The position numbers were made by a program, and so were the translations under genes. Source: an uncultured Bacteroidales bacterium (GTDB taxonomy: Bacteria > Bacteroidota > Bacteroidia > Bacteroidales > FEN-979). From it: 64,000 nt of DNA. The notes below the pieces were generated by a model. The model saw nothing but the letters and a program-made list of their open reading frames with translations. It ran no database searches and was not told the origin of the DNA. The stretch covers positions 43,595-107,594 of the forward strand of contig CAJAUM010000070.1 of assembly GCA_903945175.1 (NCBI GenBank). Direction: 5' to 3'. Positions 54,707 to 63,460 of this stretch are shown piece after piece (positions within the stretch are counted from its first letter, which is position 1; the number at the start of each line of letters is the position of its first letter).

Positions 54707-55633
54707 ATGTCCCCAGAAACTACAATCAAAAAACCCGACCCTCCCATCCACGAAAGGGTTCTGACCAAAGTCAACAGTCTCAAAGAAATCGGCGGCGTTT
54801 CACTTCCCCCCGATTACAGCGCCGAAAATGCGCTCCGCTCAGCCTGGCTCATCCTGCAGGACATGAAAGATAAAGCCAACCTCCCGGTCCTGAAAACATC
54901 CACGCCCGATTCCATAGCAAACGCATTGTTCAACATGGTCGTTCAGGGTTTAAATCCGGCCAAGCGCCAGTGTAGTTTCATTGTGTATGGCGACAAACTT
55001 ACCATGCAACGGGAGTACGCCGGCAGCATTGCCCTGGCTCGCAGGTATAGCGGAATGAAAGATGTGTATGCCGGATTAATCTACAAAGGCGATGTGTTTG
55101 AATACGCCATCGACACAACCACCGGCATGAAACATATTACCAATCACAGTCAACGGTTAGAAAATCTTGTCGATACAAATATCATGGGCGCCTACGCCGT
55201 GGTGACATTCACCGATGGCTCATTCAATACCGAAATCATGACCATGGCTCAAATACAGGCAGCCTGGAGGCATGGTACTGAAAACAAACCTACCTCTGCC
55301 CATATAAATTTCCCGGGCGAAATGGCCAAAAAAACCGTAATCAACCGGGCATGTAAATTACTTATCGCCTCCAGCGACGATTCAGTGCTCATGGAGCCGG
55401 GCGAATATGGCCGTATTGGCAGGGCAAAAGCTGAAATCGAAGCCGGGGCCAACCAGGGGAGCGTCATTGATATTCCGGATGATGAACCACTTCAGGTTGC
55501 GGTCGAGGTAATTGATCCGCCTCAAACAACCACTCCTGCCAAACCGGAAATCAAGCGTGAATGGAAAAACGAACCTTCACATAATCTACCCGGCCCTGCA
55601 ATGCAGCCTTCACCCAAAGAACCCGGCTTCTGA
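54707..55633 (+). CDS. recT: RecT-family single-strand annealing protein
   Basis: 308 residues. The RecT core is visible: ENALRSAWLILQDMKD, SIANALFNMVVQGLNPAKRQCSFIVYGDKLTMQREYAGSIALARR, GAYAVVTF and KKTVINRACKLLI. It anneals complementary single strands during phage-type recombination. The C-terminal 60 residues are proline-rich and disordered. Its stop overlaps the ATG of the MBL gene by one base. No YqaJ or RecE exonuclease is adjacent; the MBL protein takes that place in the gene order. Confidence 0.92.
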   Translation: MSPETTIKKPDPPIHERVLTKVNSLKEIGGVSLPPDYSAENALRSAWLILQDMKDKANLPVLKTSTPDSIANALFNMVVQGLNPAKRQCSFIVYGDKLTMQREYAGSIALARRYSGMKDVYAGLIYKGDVFEYAIDTTTGMKHITNHSQRLENLVDTNIMGAYAVVTFTDGSFNTEIMTMAQIQAAWRHGTENKPTSAHINFPGEMAKKTVINRACKLLIASSDDSVLMEPGEYGRIGRAKAEIEAGANQGSVIDIPDDEPLQVAVEVIDPPQTTTPAKPEIKREWKNEPSHNLPGPAMQPSPKEPGF

Positions 55634-56334
55634 TGATACTCAAAGTCCTGGGCAGCGAATCAGCAGGCAACTGCTATCTCATCGAATCTGATATCGAATG
55701 CTTGATCATTGAAGCCGGTATCCGTCTTCAGGAAGTTAAGAAAGCCCTGAACTACGATCTGAGCAAAGTTATCGGGTGCCTGATCAGCCATTCCCACGGC
55801 GATCATTGCAGGTATGCCAGAGATTACCTTAAAGCCGGTATCAATATTTACACCTCCAATCATACCGTTGATGGCTACGACATGACAGGCCATCGGATCC
55901 ATCCCATAAAGCATTACGAAGTGGTGACCATCGGCGATTTTAAAGTCATCCCGTTTCCGGTCCCACACGGTGTTCCCACACTCGGGTTCTTTATCAAGCA
56001 TCCGGGAGCCGGGTCCATCTTGTTTGTCACAGATGCAGCCTGCATTCCCAACAGGTTTTACAACCTCAACCAAATCCTGATCGAAGCAAATTACGAAGAT
56101 TCAATCCTCACCAACGACCGGGCAGTCGGCCATCACATAAGCCTCGATACCTGCCTGGAATTCCTTCGCTCAAACGACATGAGACAAGTCCGAAACATTG
56201 TCCTGCTTCACCTGAGTAGCGAAAATTCCGACTCAAAAATGTTTGCAAAAACAGTACAATCAGTTGTTCCCAACGCCTCCATCTGGATCGCCGACAAAGG
56301 CCTTGAAGTCAATTTATCTAAATATCCATTCTAA
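55633..56334 (+). CDS. MBL-fold metallo-hydrolase of phage recombination module
   Basis: 233 residues of the metallo-beta-lactamase fold. The metal motif is SHSHGDHC, followed by PVPHGVPTLGFFI, FVTDAACIP and late histidines (GHHISLDTCLEFL, LLHLSSENSDS). It resembles YycJ/WalJ-type phage MBL proteins that are suspected nucleases. It overlaps recT by one base, so translation is coupled. A role as the end-resecting nuclease for RecT is inferred from gene order only. Confidence 0.88.
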   Translation: MILKVLGSESAGNCYLIESDIECLIIEAGIRLQEVKKALNYDLSKVIGCLISHSHGDHCRYARDYLKAGINIYTSNHTVDGYDMTGHRIHPIKHYEVVTIGDFKVIPFPVPHGVPTLGFFIKHPGAGSILFVTDAACIPNRFYNLNQILIEANYEDSILTNDRAVGHHISLDTCLEFLRSNDMRQVRNIVLLHLSSENSDSKMFAKTVQSVVPNASIWIADKGLEVNLSKYPF

Positions 56335-56339
56335 AATTC

Positions 56340-56367
56340 GTCACGTGTCACGCGTCACGCGTCACGT
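56340..56367. repeat. GTCACGY heptamer array inside the element
   Basis: Four units: GTCACGT, GTCACGC, GTCACGC, GTCACGT. The same family occupies 22855-22882 in the core chromosome. It lies six bases after the MBL gene stop. Confidence 0.75.
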
Positions 56368-56397
56368 CAATTATTCGTACATCTAAAATCAAAAATT

Positions 56398-56739
56398 ATG
56401 GCCACCTATGAAATGAAACCCGAAGAGATCAGCATCTTCCCAAACACCGATCGTGTACCCGGTTCACAACAACCCCAATGGACAGGAAACGCAATGCCAA
56501 CTTGCTCACATTGCGGCCACGCCGAAAAATTTGATGTGGCCATGTGGGTAAAGTACAGCGAAAAATTGAAATCAAATTACGTTGCTGGCAAAATCAGAAA
56601 GCACATCCCAAAAGAGTCTGTTATTGTCGAGGCCGACCCGTTCAACGATCCCAAGCCTGCGTTATCATCAGCTATTCCCACACAATCTGATGATGGCCCG
56701 GGTCCGCTCGATTCACCCATCGACGATCTGCCTTTTTGA
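56398..56739 (+). CDS. Small protein with zinc-like motif and SSB-type C-terminal tail
   Basis: 113 residues. The middle holds TCSHCGHAEKF, a CxxC with a nearby histidine that may bind a metal. The last part is disordered and acidic and ends SPIDDLPF; DDLPF at the very C-terminus is the tail by which single-strand binding proteins recruit partners in Bacteroidota. No OB-fold can be seen, so it is not a standard SSB. Its neighbours (RecT, MBL, replisome proteins) suggest it docks on the same partners as host SSB. Confidence 0.7.
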   Translation: MATYEMKPEEISIFPNTDRVPGSQQPQWTGNAMPTCSHCGHAEKFDVAMWVKYSEKLKSNYVAGKIRKHIPKESVIVEADPFNDPKPALSSAIPTQSDDGPGPLDSPIDDLPF

Positions 56740-56782
56740 TCACCCGATACACGCATAATCAGAATCATAAAATTCAACAAAT

Positions 56783-57238
56783 ATGGCAAAGCGATTTATC
56801 GATACGGGGCTGTTTGATGATCCATGGTTCATGGACCTTTCAATAGATGCTAAAATTTTATGGATTTACATGATAACCCGGTGCGATCATGCCGGAATTA
56901 TTGAGTTGAATCAAAAGATGGTAAAACTGCAAACCGACATTAACTCTTTGGATACAGTTATCGAACAGTTAGGGAACCGTATAGTAACACTTAGCGAAAG
57001 GTTATACTTTATTCCAAAGTTTATAACGTTCCAATATCCTGGATTCCCCGATAGTAAAGCGAAAGCGCAGGAAAGCGCTATAAAAATTCTTCAAAAATAT
57101 TCTTCAAATTCAGCCGTAAGGCTAACTCTTAGCCAACAGTTACCTAACTGTTATGGCAATGGCAATGACAATGGCAATGGCAAAGAAGGGGGTGTGGGGG
57201 AAACAAAAAAGAAATTCAAAATAAGCAGCGCGGTATGA
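56783..57238 (+). CDS. Phage replisome organizer-like protein
   Basis: 151 residues. The start AKRFIDTGLFDDPWFMDLSIDAKILWIYMITRCDHAGI matches the winged-helix N-domain of phage replication initiators. The C-terminal part is low complexity (NGNDNGNGKEGG), encoded by a hexamer repeat GGCAAT. The gene overlaps the primase-helicase start by four bases. It likely binds the element origin and loads the downstream helicase; the origin itself was not identified. Confidence 0.78.
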   Translation: MAKRFIDTGLFDDPWFMDLSIDAKILWIYMITRCDHAGIIELNQKMVKLQTDINSLDTVIEQLGNRIVTLSERLYFIPKFITFQYPGFPDSKAKAQESAIKILQKYSSNSAVRLTLSQQLPNCYGNGNDNGNGKEGGVGETKKKFKISSAV

Positions 57239-58977
57239 AAATAATGTCATTGAAAACGAAAGTGTGTTTCGAGGTTGACACCAGTCGGTCGGGCGAAAAC
57301 CATCAGCCATGTCCCGAGTGTTCCAAAGACCGCAAGCATAAGTCGGCGAAATCCTTCTCGTTCAACGCGGCAAAGGGTGTTGGAAAGTGTTTCAACTGCG
57401 ATGCATCGTTCGTTGAATATAAACCACAGCCTGAAAAGAAACAGTACAAGATCCCTGAATGGAAAAACAGGACAGCTTTGACTGATAACGCGGCGTTGTG
57501 GTTCAGGAATCGTGGAATTAATGACAATACGCTGAACAGCATGTCCGTGTCATCGGCCGTTGAATACATGCCGCAGACAGGAAAGGATGAGCGTGTGGTC
57601 TGTTTCCCCTACTTCAGAGATGGACAGTTGGTGAACATAAAATACCGCGATGGGGCAAAGCGGTTTAAGATGGTTTCCGGCGCCGAATTGATATTCTACA
57701 ACATTGATTCGATTTTTGGCGCCAGGGAATGTACGATTGTAGAAGGAGAGATCGATTGCCTGTCAATGATCGAATGTGGCATTAAAGCCGTGATTAGTGT
57801 TCCGAATGGCGCAGGGGGAATGTCGCTCGAGTACATTGACAACTGCTACGACCAGCTCTCTGGAATTGAAAAGTTTCATTTAGCCGTTGATAACGATCCG
57901 GCCGGATATAAACTCAGGGAGGAATTAATCAGAAGACTTGGGGCCGAACGTTGCGCCATTGTTCAGATGCGCGACTGCAAGGATGCCAATGAATACCTGC
58001 AAAAGTATGGCGGATATGATCTCGGGGGAATACTCAAAGAGTCAGTTGATGTGCCGGTTTCGGGCGTGATAAGGCACGATCAGATCTACGATAGGGTTTA
58101 TAACCTGTACATCCATGGATTGCAACCTGGGGTCACCATTGGAATGCCCACCCTCGATGAATATATTACATGGGAACTCGGGCGATTGGCTGTCGTTACA
58201 GGCATACCGGGGCATGGAAAGAGTGAAATTGTCGACTTCATTGTATCCAGGCTAAACATGATCCATGGCTGGAAAGCCGCCTATTACTCTCCCGAAAACT
58301 ATCCATTGGAACTGCACTTCAGCAAGATTGCATCGAAGATAGTTGGCAAATCGTTTAACGATAAGCATATATCAAAAGATGATTTCGAGCGTGTGTTTGA
58401 GTATGTAAACGACAACTACTACTACATCTACCCCGAAGAAGATATAACCATTGAGAATATTCTTGACAAGGCGAAATATACCGTAAAAAAGTACGGCGTC
58501 AGGGTGGTCGTTGTCGACCCGTACAATAAGTTAGAACACGCACGAAACGCCGGAGAATCAGAAACAGAATACATCAGCCGGTTCCTCGATAAATTGTCGA
58601 TGTTCTCAAAAGTTCACAACTGCCTGGTAATACTCGTGGCCCATCCAACGAAAATGCAACGAATGAAGGACGATCGCCTCAAGTTTGAGATTCCAACGCT
58701 GTACGACATCTCGGGCTCTGCTAACTTCTACAACAAGTCCGACTTTGGACTGGTCGTCTATCGGAATTTTGGCGATAACACACTAAAAATCATAGTCTCA
58801 AAGGTAAAATTTAAACACCTGGGCACTCCTGGCGAGGCTACCTTCTGTTACAATGGGGTGAATGGCCGCATACACACGCCATACAATTCACCCGATTATT
58901 CCAACTATATGCTAAGCGATTGGAACCAGCCTGTTCAAATGGCCATGAGTTATGACGATGAAGTTGTACCGTTTTAA
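57235..58977 (+). CDS. Bifunctional primase-helicase (TOPRIM / DnaB-type)
   Basis: 580 residues. An N-terminal zinc ribbon (CPECSKDRKHKSAKSF, GKCFNCDASF) precedes a TOPRIM domain (CTIVEGEIDCLSMI, LAVDNDPAG) and a RecA-like helicase domain with Walker A TGIPGHGKSE near residue 330 and Walker B VRVVVVDPYNKLEH, then LVAHPTKM. This is the T7 gp4/Twinkle architecture. It unwinds and probably primes element DNA. The first ATG overlaps the upstream stop; a second methionine is three codons on. Confidence 0.92.
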   Translation: MKIMSLKTKVCFEVDTSRSGENHQPCPECSKDRKHKSAKSFSFNAAKGVGKCFNCDASFVEYKPQPEKKQYKIPEWKNRTALTDNAALWFRNRGINDNTLNSMSVSSAVEYMPQTGKDERVVCFPYFRDGQLVNIKYRDGAKRFKMVSGAELIFYNIDSIFGARECTIVEGEIDCLSMIECGIKAVISVPNGAGGMSLEYIDNCYDQLSGIEKFHLAVDNDPAGYKLREELIRRLGAERCAIVQMRDCKDANEYLQKYGGYDLGGILKESVDVPVSGVIRHDQIYDRVYNLYIHGLQPGVTIGMPTLDEYITWELGRLAVVTGIPGHGKSEIVDFIVSRLNMIHGWKAAYYSPENYPLELHFSKIASKIVGKSFNDKHISKDDFERVFEYVNDNYYYIYPEEDITIENILDKAKYTVKKYGVRVVVVDPYNKLEHARNAGESETEYISRFLDKLSMFSKVHNCLVILVAHPTKMQRMKDDRLKFEIPTLYDISGSANFYNKSDFGLVVYRNFGDNTLKIIVSKVKFKHLGTPGEATFCYNGVNGRIHTPYNSPDYSNYMLSDWNQPVQMAMSYDDEVVPF

Positions 58978-58988
58978 AACATAACGCA

Positions 58989-59459
58989 ATGAAGCCCCTG
59001 GCCATCCTCAACGCACTGATCCGTGCCGACCTCATCCGGCGGTATCCCGAAATACCTGAACGGTTATTGCCAAAAAAGCCCATCAAAGCCACCAAAGCGA
59101 ACGACCTAACCAAGGCAATCATTAAGTTCATCCAGCTATCCGGCGGCCAGGCCGAAAGGATTTCCGTCACTGGCCGTCGGGTTGATATGCGTAAAACCGT
59201 TACCAATGTGCTGGGCCAACAAAGGCAGATTGGATCTATCCGCTGGATAAAGTCAAGCATGCAGAAAGGATCGGCAGATATTTCGGCCACCATCGCCGGA
59301 CGGTCGGTTAAGATTGAAATTAAGGTTGGCCGCGATCGTATCCGGCCTGAACAGGAAATATATAAACAGCAGGTCGAAAAGGCCGGAGGAATATACCTGC
59401 TGATCCACACTTTTGATGAATTCTACGAATGGTACAAGTCCAAATATGCAAATTTATAA
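58989..59459 (+). CDS. VRR-NUC-like PD-(D/E)XK nuclease
   Basis: 156 residues. The C-terminal half reads GSADISATIAGRSVKIEIKVGRDRIRPEQEIYKQQVEKAGGIYLLI: a GSAD aspartate, an IEIK catalytic core and a QxxY helix, the pattern of VRR-NUC nucleases in phage replication modules. The N-terminal 55 residues are helical. It may resolve branched DNA. It follows the primase-helicase by 11 bases. Confidence 0.82.
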   Translation: MKPLAILNALIRADLIRRYPEIPERLLPKKPIKATKANDLTKAIIKFIQLSGGQAERISVTGRRVDMRKTVTNVLGQQRQIGSIRWIKSSMQKGSADISATIAGRSVKIEIKVGRDRIRPEQEIYKQQVEKAGGIYLLIHTFDEFYEWYKSKYANL

Positions 59460-59490
59460 CCAAACATAAGCTTAAAGTCATAATCTTGCA

Positions 59491-59498
59491 TAAATTTG
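59491..59498 (+). promoter_or_regulatory. -7 box immediately upstream of the antitoxin ATG
   Basis: TAAATTTG matches TAnnTTTG exactly but ends only four bases before the ATG at 59503. If used, transcription would begin at or inside the start codon, giving a leaderless message. Confidence 0.35.
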
Positions 59499-59502
59499 CG
59501 GT

Positions 59503-60630
59503 ATGAAAGCTGAAGTAAACATAAATGCCAACATCCTTACCTGGGCCATTGCCCGGGCAGGATATGAATTGCATGAATTTACAGCTAAAGTTCCCAATGT
59601 TCAACTGTGGCTTGATGGAGACAAAAGCCCAACGGTAAAACAGTTGGAAGGTTTTTCCAAAAAGGTACATTTGCCATTTGGTTACCTTTTTTTACCCGAA
59701 CCTCCAAAAGAAAAATTACCCATCCCGTTTTTCAGAACGAATAATACGCCGGCAACACACGTTAGTGTAAATGTTTACGACACCATACTGCTAATGCAAC
59801 AAAGGCAAGACTGGCTGAGAGATTATTTAAAAGACAATGAATTTGATAATTTGCCATTCGTGAGCAGGTTTAAAAACCGGCATGATTTTCAGGAAATTGT
59901 TAACGACATCAGAAAAACACTCGGCCTTCATGAAAATTGGGCAAGCGCTTTTAAAACATGGCAGGATGCCCTTGATTTTCTGACACAGCAAATTGAGGAT
60001 AAAGGAATAATCACGGTATTTAATGGTGTTGTTGAAAACAACAGTTACAGAAAAATTCCGGTTGACGAATGCCGGGGATTTGTTTTAGTAGATCAAATGG
60101 CTCCCTTCATGTTTATTAACAATGCCGATAGCAAGGCAGCACAAATGTTTACAATTGTTCATGAACTGGCTCATATTTGGACAGGTCACAGCGCGGGCTT
60201 CGATTTCAGAAAACTTCAACCTGCAAACGATCCCAATGAATTGCTTTGCGATAAAGTTGCGGCAGAATTTTTAGTGCCTTTAAAAACGTTCAACGAAGTT
60301 TGGAAAGAAAACCCGGGAATAAAATATGCATCGCGATATTTTAAAGTCAGCGAAATAGTTATCGCTCGAAGGGCTTTGGATACCGGGAAGATCACTAAAA
60401 ACCAATTCTTTGCTTTTTACGAAGAATACACCAACCGTGAGTTTGCAAAAAAAGAGAATCAAAGCTCCGGTGGCGACTTTTATGCAACCACAAAAAAGAG
60501 ACTGAGTATAACCTATGCATCCCACATAAATAATGCAGTAAAGTCCGGAAAACTTTTATATCGCGATGCATATAAACTGACCAGTTTGAAAGGCGATACT
60601 TTTCAAACCTTTTTCTCTAAACACTTTTAA
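59503..60630 (+). CDS. XRE-type / ImmA-IrrE family metallopeptidase, antitoxin-like
   Basis: 375 residues. The N-terminal region (ILTWAIARAGYELHEFTAKVPNVQLWLDGDKSPTVKQLEGFSKKVHLPFGYLF) is an XRE-like helix-turn-helix. The C-terminal ImmA/IrrE peptidase domain has the zinc motif VHELAHIW and NELLCDKVAAEFLVP with the third ligand. This pair of domains precedes DUF4411 toxins in many genomes; the next gene is one, five bases downstream. The protein probably binds its own promoter and neutralises the toxin. Confidence 0.9.
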   Translation: MKAEVNINANILTWAIARAGYELHEFTAKVPNVQLWLDGDKSPTVKQLEGFSKKVHLPFGYLFLPEPPKEKLPIPFFRTNNTPATHVSVNVYDTILLMQQRQDWLRDYLKDNEFDNLPFVSRFKNRHDFQEIVNDIRKTLGLHENWASAFKTWQDALDFLTQQIEDKGIITVFNGVVENNSYRKIPVDECRGFVLVDQMAPFMFINNADSKAAQMFTIVHELAHIWTGHSAGFDFRKLQPANDPNELLCDKVAAEFLVPLKTFNEVWKENPGIKYASRYFKVSEIVIARRALDTGKITKNQFFAFYEEYTNREFAKKENQSSGGDFYATTKKRLSITYASHINNAVKSGKLLYRDAYKLTSLKGDTFQTFFSKHF

Positions 60631-60635
60631 CCGGC

Positions 60636-61136
60636 ATGGGAGTTTATATCCTTGATAGCAATTCCTTTATTCAGGCTCACCGTGCGAGTTACCCCCTTGA
60701 TGTAGTTTTCAGCTTTTGGAATAAAGTAAAACAACTGGCCAACGAAGGCAAGATCATCAGCATCGATAAAGTTAAAAACGAACTTTACGACAAAAATGAT
60801 GCTTTAGAAGAATGGTGTAAGGCAAATTTACCGGAAGATTTTTTCAAGGATTCTTCGCAGGTTATGTCAACATATGGCCAGGTTTCCGCTTGGGCAGTAT
60901 CAAAGCGTAACCACTACATGCAAAATGCCCTAAATGAGTTTTTAGATGCAGATGAAGCAGATGCTTTTATTGTTGCTTATGCTTTAGCTGACCCCGCCAA
61001 CCGGGTTGTTGTTACTCAGGAAGTAAGCGCACCACATGGAAAAAACAAAGTAAAAATTCCCGATGCCTGTAATGCATTAAATGTTCAGTTCGTAAATGTG
61101 ATGGATATGTTCAGACAATTAGGGGAAACCTTCTAA
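60636..61136 (+). CDS. DUF4411 PIN-like toxin
   Basis: 166 residues. YILDSNSFIQAHR supplies the first PIN-like aspartate, ELYDKNDALEEW a middle acidic group, and LDADEADAFIVAYALA plus VVTQEVSAPHG and KIPDACNAL the rest. DUF4411 proteins are PIN-fold ribonuclease-like toxins found after XRE-ImmA/IrrE genes. Their target here is unknown. Confidence 0.87.
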   Translation: MGVYILDSNSFIQAHRASYPLDVVFSFWNKVKQLANEGKIISIDKVKNELYDKNDALEEWCKANLPEDFFKDSSQVMSTYGQVSAWAVSKRNHYMQNALNEFLDADEADAFIVAYALADPANRVVVTQEVSAPHGKNKVKIPDACNALNVQFVNVMDMFRQLGETF

Positions 61137-61191
61137 ATCCAAAAAATTTGCAGATACATTGCCAAAGTTTCATAAGCCAAAACAATGACCA

Positions 61192-61210
61192 AAGCTCTGT
61201 CAAAGAGCTT
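61192..61210 (+). repeat. Small hairpin after the toxin gene
   Basis: AAGCTCT and AGAGCTT form a perfect 7-bp stem with a five-base loop, 55 bases after the toxin stop. No T tract follows, so terminator function is uncertain. Confidence 0.35.
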
Positions 61211-61334
61211 GTAAAGCTAACCCGAATGAATAATTTCAAAATTTTTCTTCCACGCTAAAAGAAAACATTTATATAAACCAATACGAGCCCCGTTTGCAAA
61301 AAAAAATGTAAAATTGTTTTATAAAAAAATAGCT

Positions 61335-61961
61335 ATGGAGGAAAAACACAAAATGAGTGAGAATATTATCATCAAAGGCATTTCTGAGGAAGAATTCTAC
61401 AACTATAAGTTTTGCAAGATAAAACGTTATCATCAGAGTGTGTTTCTTCCTAAGGAGATTAGACATAATCAACTAATGATAATTCCAGTTCAAAATGAGA
61501 AGTCTATCTTGGGCAACTCTATTGATATCTTATCTATGGGCGAACCAAATGTTTTTGTCTTTAAACCAAATTTCTCAGAATGCATTGATTATTCATATGC
61601 TCAGACTATCATCAGGGATGAATTTAATTTCATTATAAAGATTGATGCTGCTCACAATCCAATTTGTTTCTTTTCGCTATATTATTTGGACTGGGTTTCT
61701 CAAACCGCAAGCCTTGGAATGCATTTGAAACAATTTGATTTATTAAATGATGTTATTGATTCCATCTTTAAAATTTCTTTCCAGTTATTGAATATCAGGC
61801 AGTTAAATGCCTGTGCTCTTTCTGATACTCCAATACATAATAAATTAATTAATTTGAACCGGAATGAATTCGTAAAGTCAGGCACCTTTCGTAAAATGTT
61901 TAATGTAGATGGCAACTATATTGATGCTATTTTATATTCAGTGCAAAACCCAATGAAATAG
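61335..61961 (+). CDS. GNAT-like N-acetyltransferase, AT-rich cargo gene
   Basis: 208 residues from the ATG at 61335 (an in-frame ATG seven codons upstream lies in poly-A-rich leader). The C-terminal half follows the GNAT pattern of RimJ-type or sugar N-acetyltransferases: FIIKIDAAHNPICFFSLYYLDWVSQTASLGMHL, then an LLNIRQLNACALSDTPIHNKLINLNRNEFVKSGTFRKM segment. Similarity is weak and the substrate unknown. It is clearly AT-richer than the element genes before it, suggesting separate acquisition. The formyltransferase follows, a combination seen for amino-sugar acylation. Confidence 0.55.
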   Translation: MEEKHKMSENIIIKGISEEEFYNYKFCKIKRYHQSVFLPKEIRHNQLMIIPVQNEKSILGNSIDILSMGEPNVFVFKPNFSECIDYSYAQTIIRDEFNFIIKIDAAHNPICFFSLYYLDWVSQTASLGMHLKQFDLLNDVIDSIFKISFQLLNIRQLNACALSDTPIHNKLINLNRNEFVKSGTFRKMFNVDGNYIDAILYSVQNPMK

Positions 61962-62148
61962 ATGAGTAATATTGATTTTTGGTATATTATGTAAATATTT
62001 TTTCGAACAATTGTGATTCAAAACCGGGTTTTAACCGATCATTTATTGCAAATAAGGTCGTAAATAATGGCTCTCTTATCTTTAGAATTACTAAATTTCA
62101 TACAACGTTTCTATCTGTTTATCAGTAAATTAAAAAAATATCAAAAAA

Positions 62149-63189
62149 ATGGAAAATTTGAAAGTAAAAACAGAACCTTTATTTGAACTCGGTCCTTTCA
62201 ACGATTTGCTGCTGCTAGGCGGCGGTTCCTTGCTACGGGATTTATGTAAGTGGGCGAAAAAAAACAATTTCGCTATTCGTGTAATAACTTCACCACGTCA
62301 CGCTACCGAACACATTGAGGGGATTGTATTAAAAAAGTTTTTAGAAGAAGAAAGTATACCGCATATTGTTTCTGAAAGCATCGCATCAAATGAAGTACAT
62401 ACATTTGTAGGGGAAATAAGTAAAACGTTTTGCTTATCTTTAGGTGCCGCATGGATATTTAAGCCCCTAACAATTGAAAAAGTTTTTAACAACAAACTTT
62501 TCAATCTACACGGAACAAGATTGCCACAAAATCGTGGTGGGGGTGGTTTCAGTTGGCAGATTCTTACATCTAATAGGTTTGGCTTTTGTGTTTTACATTT
62601 GATTGATGGCGGTATTGATACGGGCGACATCATTTACTTTGATGAATTTCTTTATCCCGCTATATGCAGGATACCTGAACATTATTCGGATTTTTACATA
62701 AAACAAAACTTTTCTTTTATTACCAAACTATTAGAAGAAACCACGAATAAATCCAAATTAATAAAACCCATTGCTCAGGCAGAATATTTTTCAACATATT
62801 GGCCACGACTACATACAACTACGAATGCTTGGATTGATTGGTCTTGGGATGTTTATGAGTTAGAAAGGTTTATTTGTGCGTTTGATAGTCCTTATGCTGG
62901 TGCTCAAACTTATTTAAATGAAAATAAAATACATCTCAAAAATGTTTCAATTAACTTTCAAGATGGTGCCTTTCATTCCTACCAAGCAGGCTTAGTATAT
63001 CGCAAATCGAAAAATTGGCTATGTGTTTGTGTTAAAGGAGCCGGTCTAATTATTGAAAATGTTTTAGATGAGAATGGATCTGACAAGTTTGATGCTATTA
63101 AGGTTGGAGATAGATTCTTTACTCCATACGAAAAGTTAGAGAATGTAAAACACAGGGTGATATACAATGCTACTGGTCTCAAAACATAA
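62149..63189 (+). CDS. Formyltransferase family protein
   Basis: 346 residues with a methionyl-tRNA formyltransferase-like fold. NLHGTRLPQNRGGGGFSWQI contains the catalytic NxH region and LIDGGIDTGDI the conserved late motif. A C-terminal domain (about 220-340) resembles the Fmt_C/OB-type region. Sequence and context with a GNAT-like gene fit amino-sugar N-formyltransferases of surface polysaccharides better than the initiator-tRNA enzyme. AT-rich. A 187-bp leader without genes precedes it. Confidence 0.8.
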   Translation: MENLKVKTEPLFELGPFNDLLLLGGGSLLRDLCKWAKKNNFAIRVITSPRHATEHIEGIVLKKFLEEESIPHIVSESIASNEVHTFVGEISKTFCLSLGAAWIFKPLTIEKVFNNKLFNLHGTRLPQNRGGGGFSWQILTSNRFGFCVLHLIDGGIDTGDIIYFDEFLYPAICRIPEHYSDFYIKQNFSFITKLLEETTNKSKLIKPIAQAEYFSTYWPRLHTTTNAWIDWSWDVYELERFICAFDSPYAGAQTYLNENKIHLKNVSINFQDGAFHSYQAGLVYRKSKNWLCVCVKGAGLIIENVLDENGSDKFDAIKVGDRFFTPYEKLENVKHRVIYNATGLKT

Positions 63190-63460
63190 AACCGACTTCG
63201 CCATCTCCGCCACTACTTTAATAATGAGATGGTGTTGGTTATTTTATTCATTTCCTGGCCTGGCACTCCACAACCTATTTCGAGGCACAAAATTTTTCCT
63301 TGAATATATTTATATCACATATTTTTTTATAAGACTCCCAGTTTGCTTTCCTGCTCCCCGCCCGCCCACCCTCAGCAGCTGCGCTGCAGGCTTCTGGCAA
63401 AAGCCAGGCATCCCAGGTAGCCGGCATTCTTCTTCCCTCAGTAAGTCGAGTTCCGTTTAA

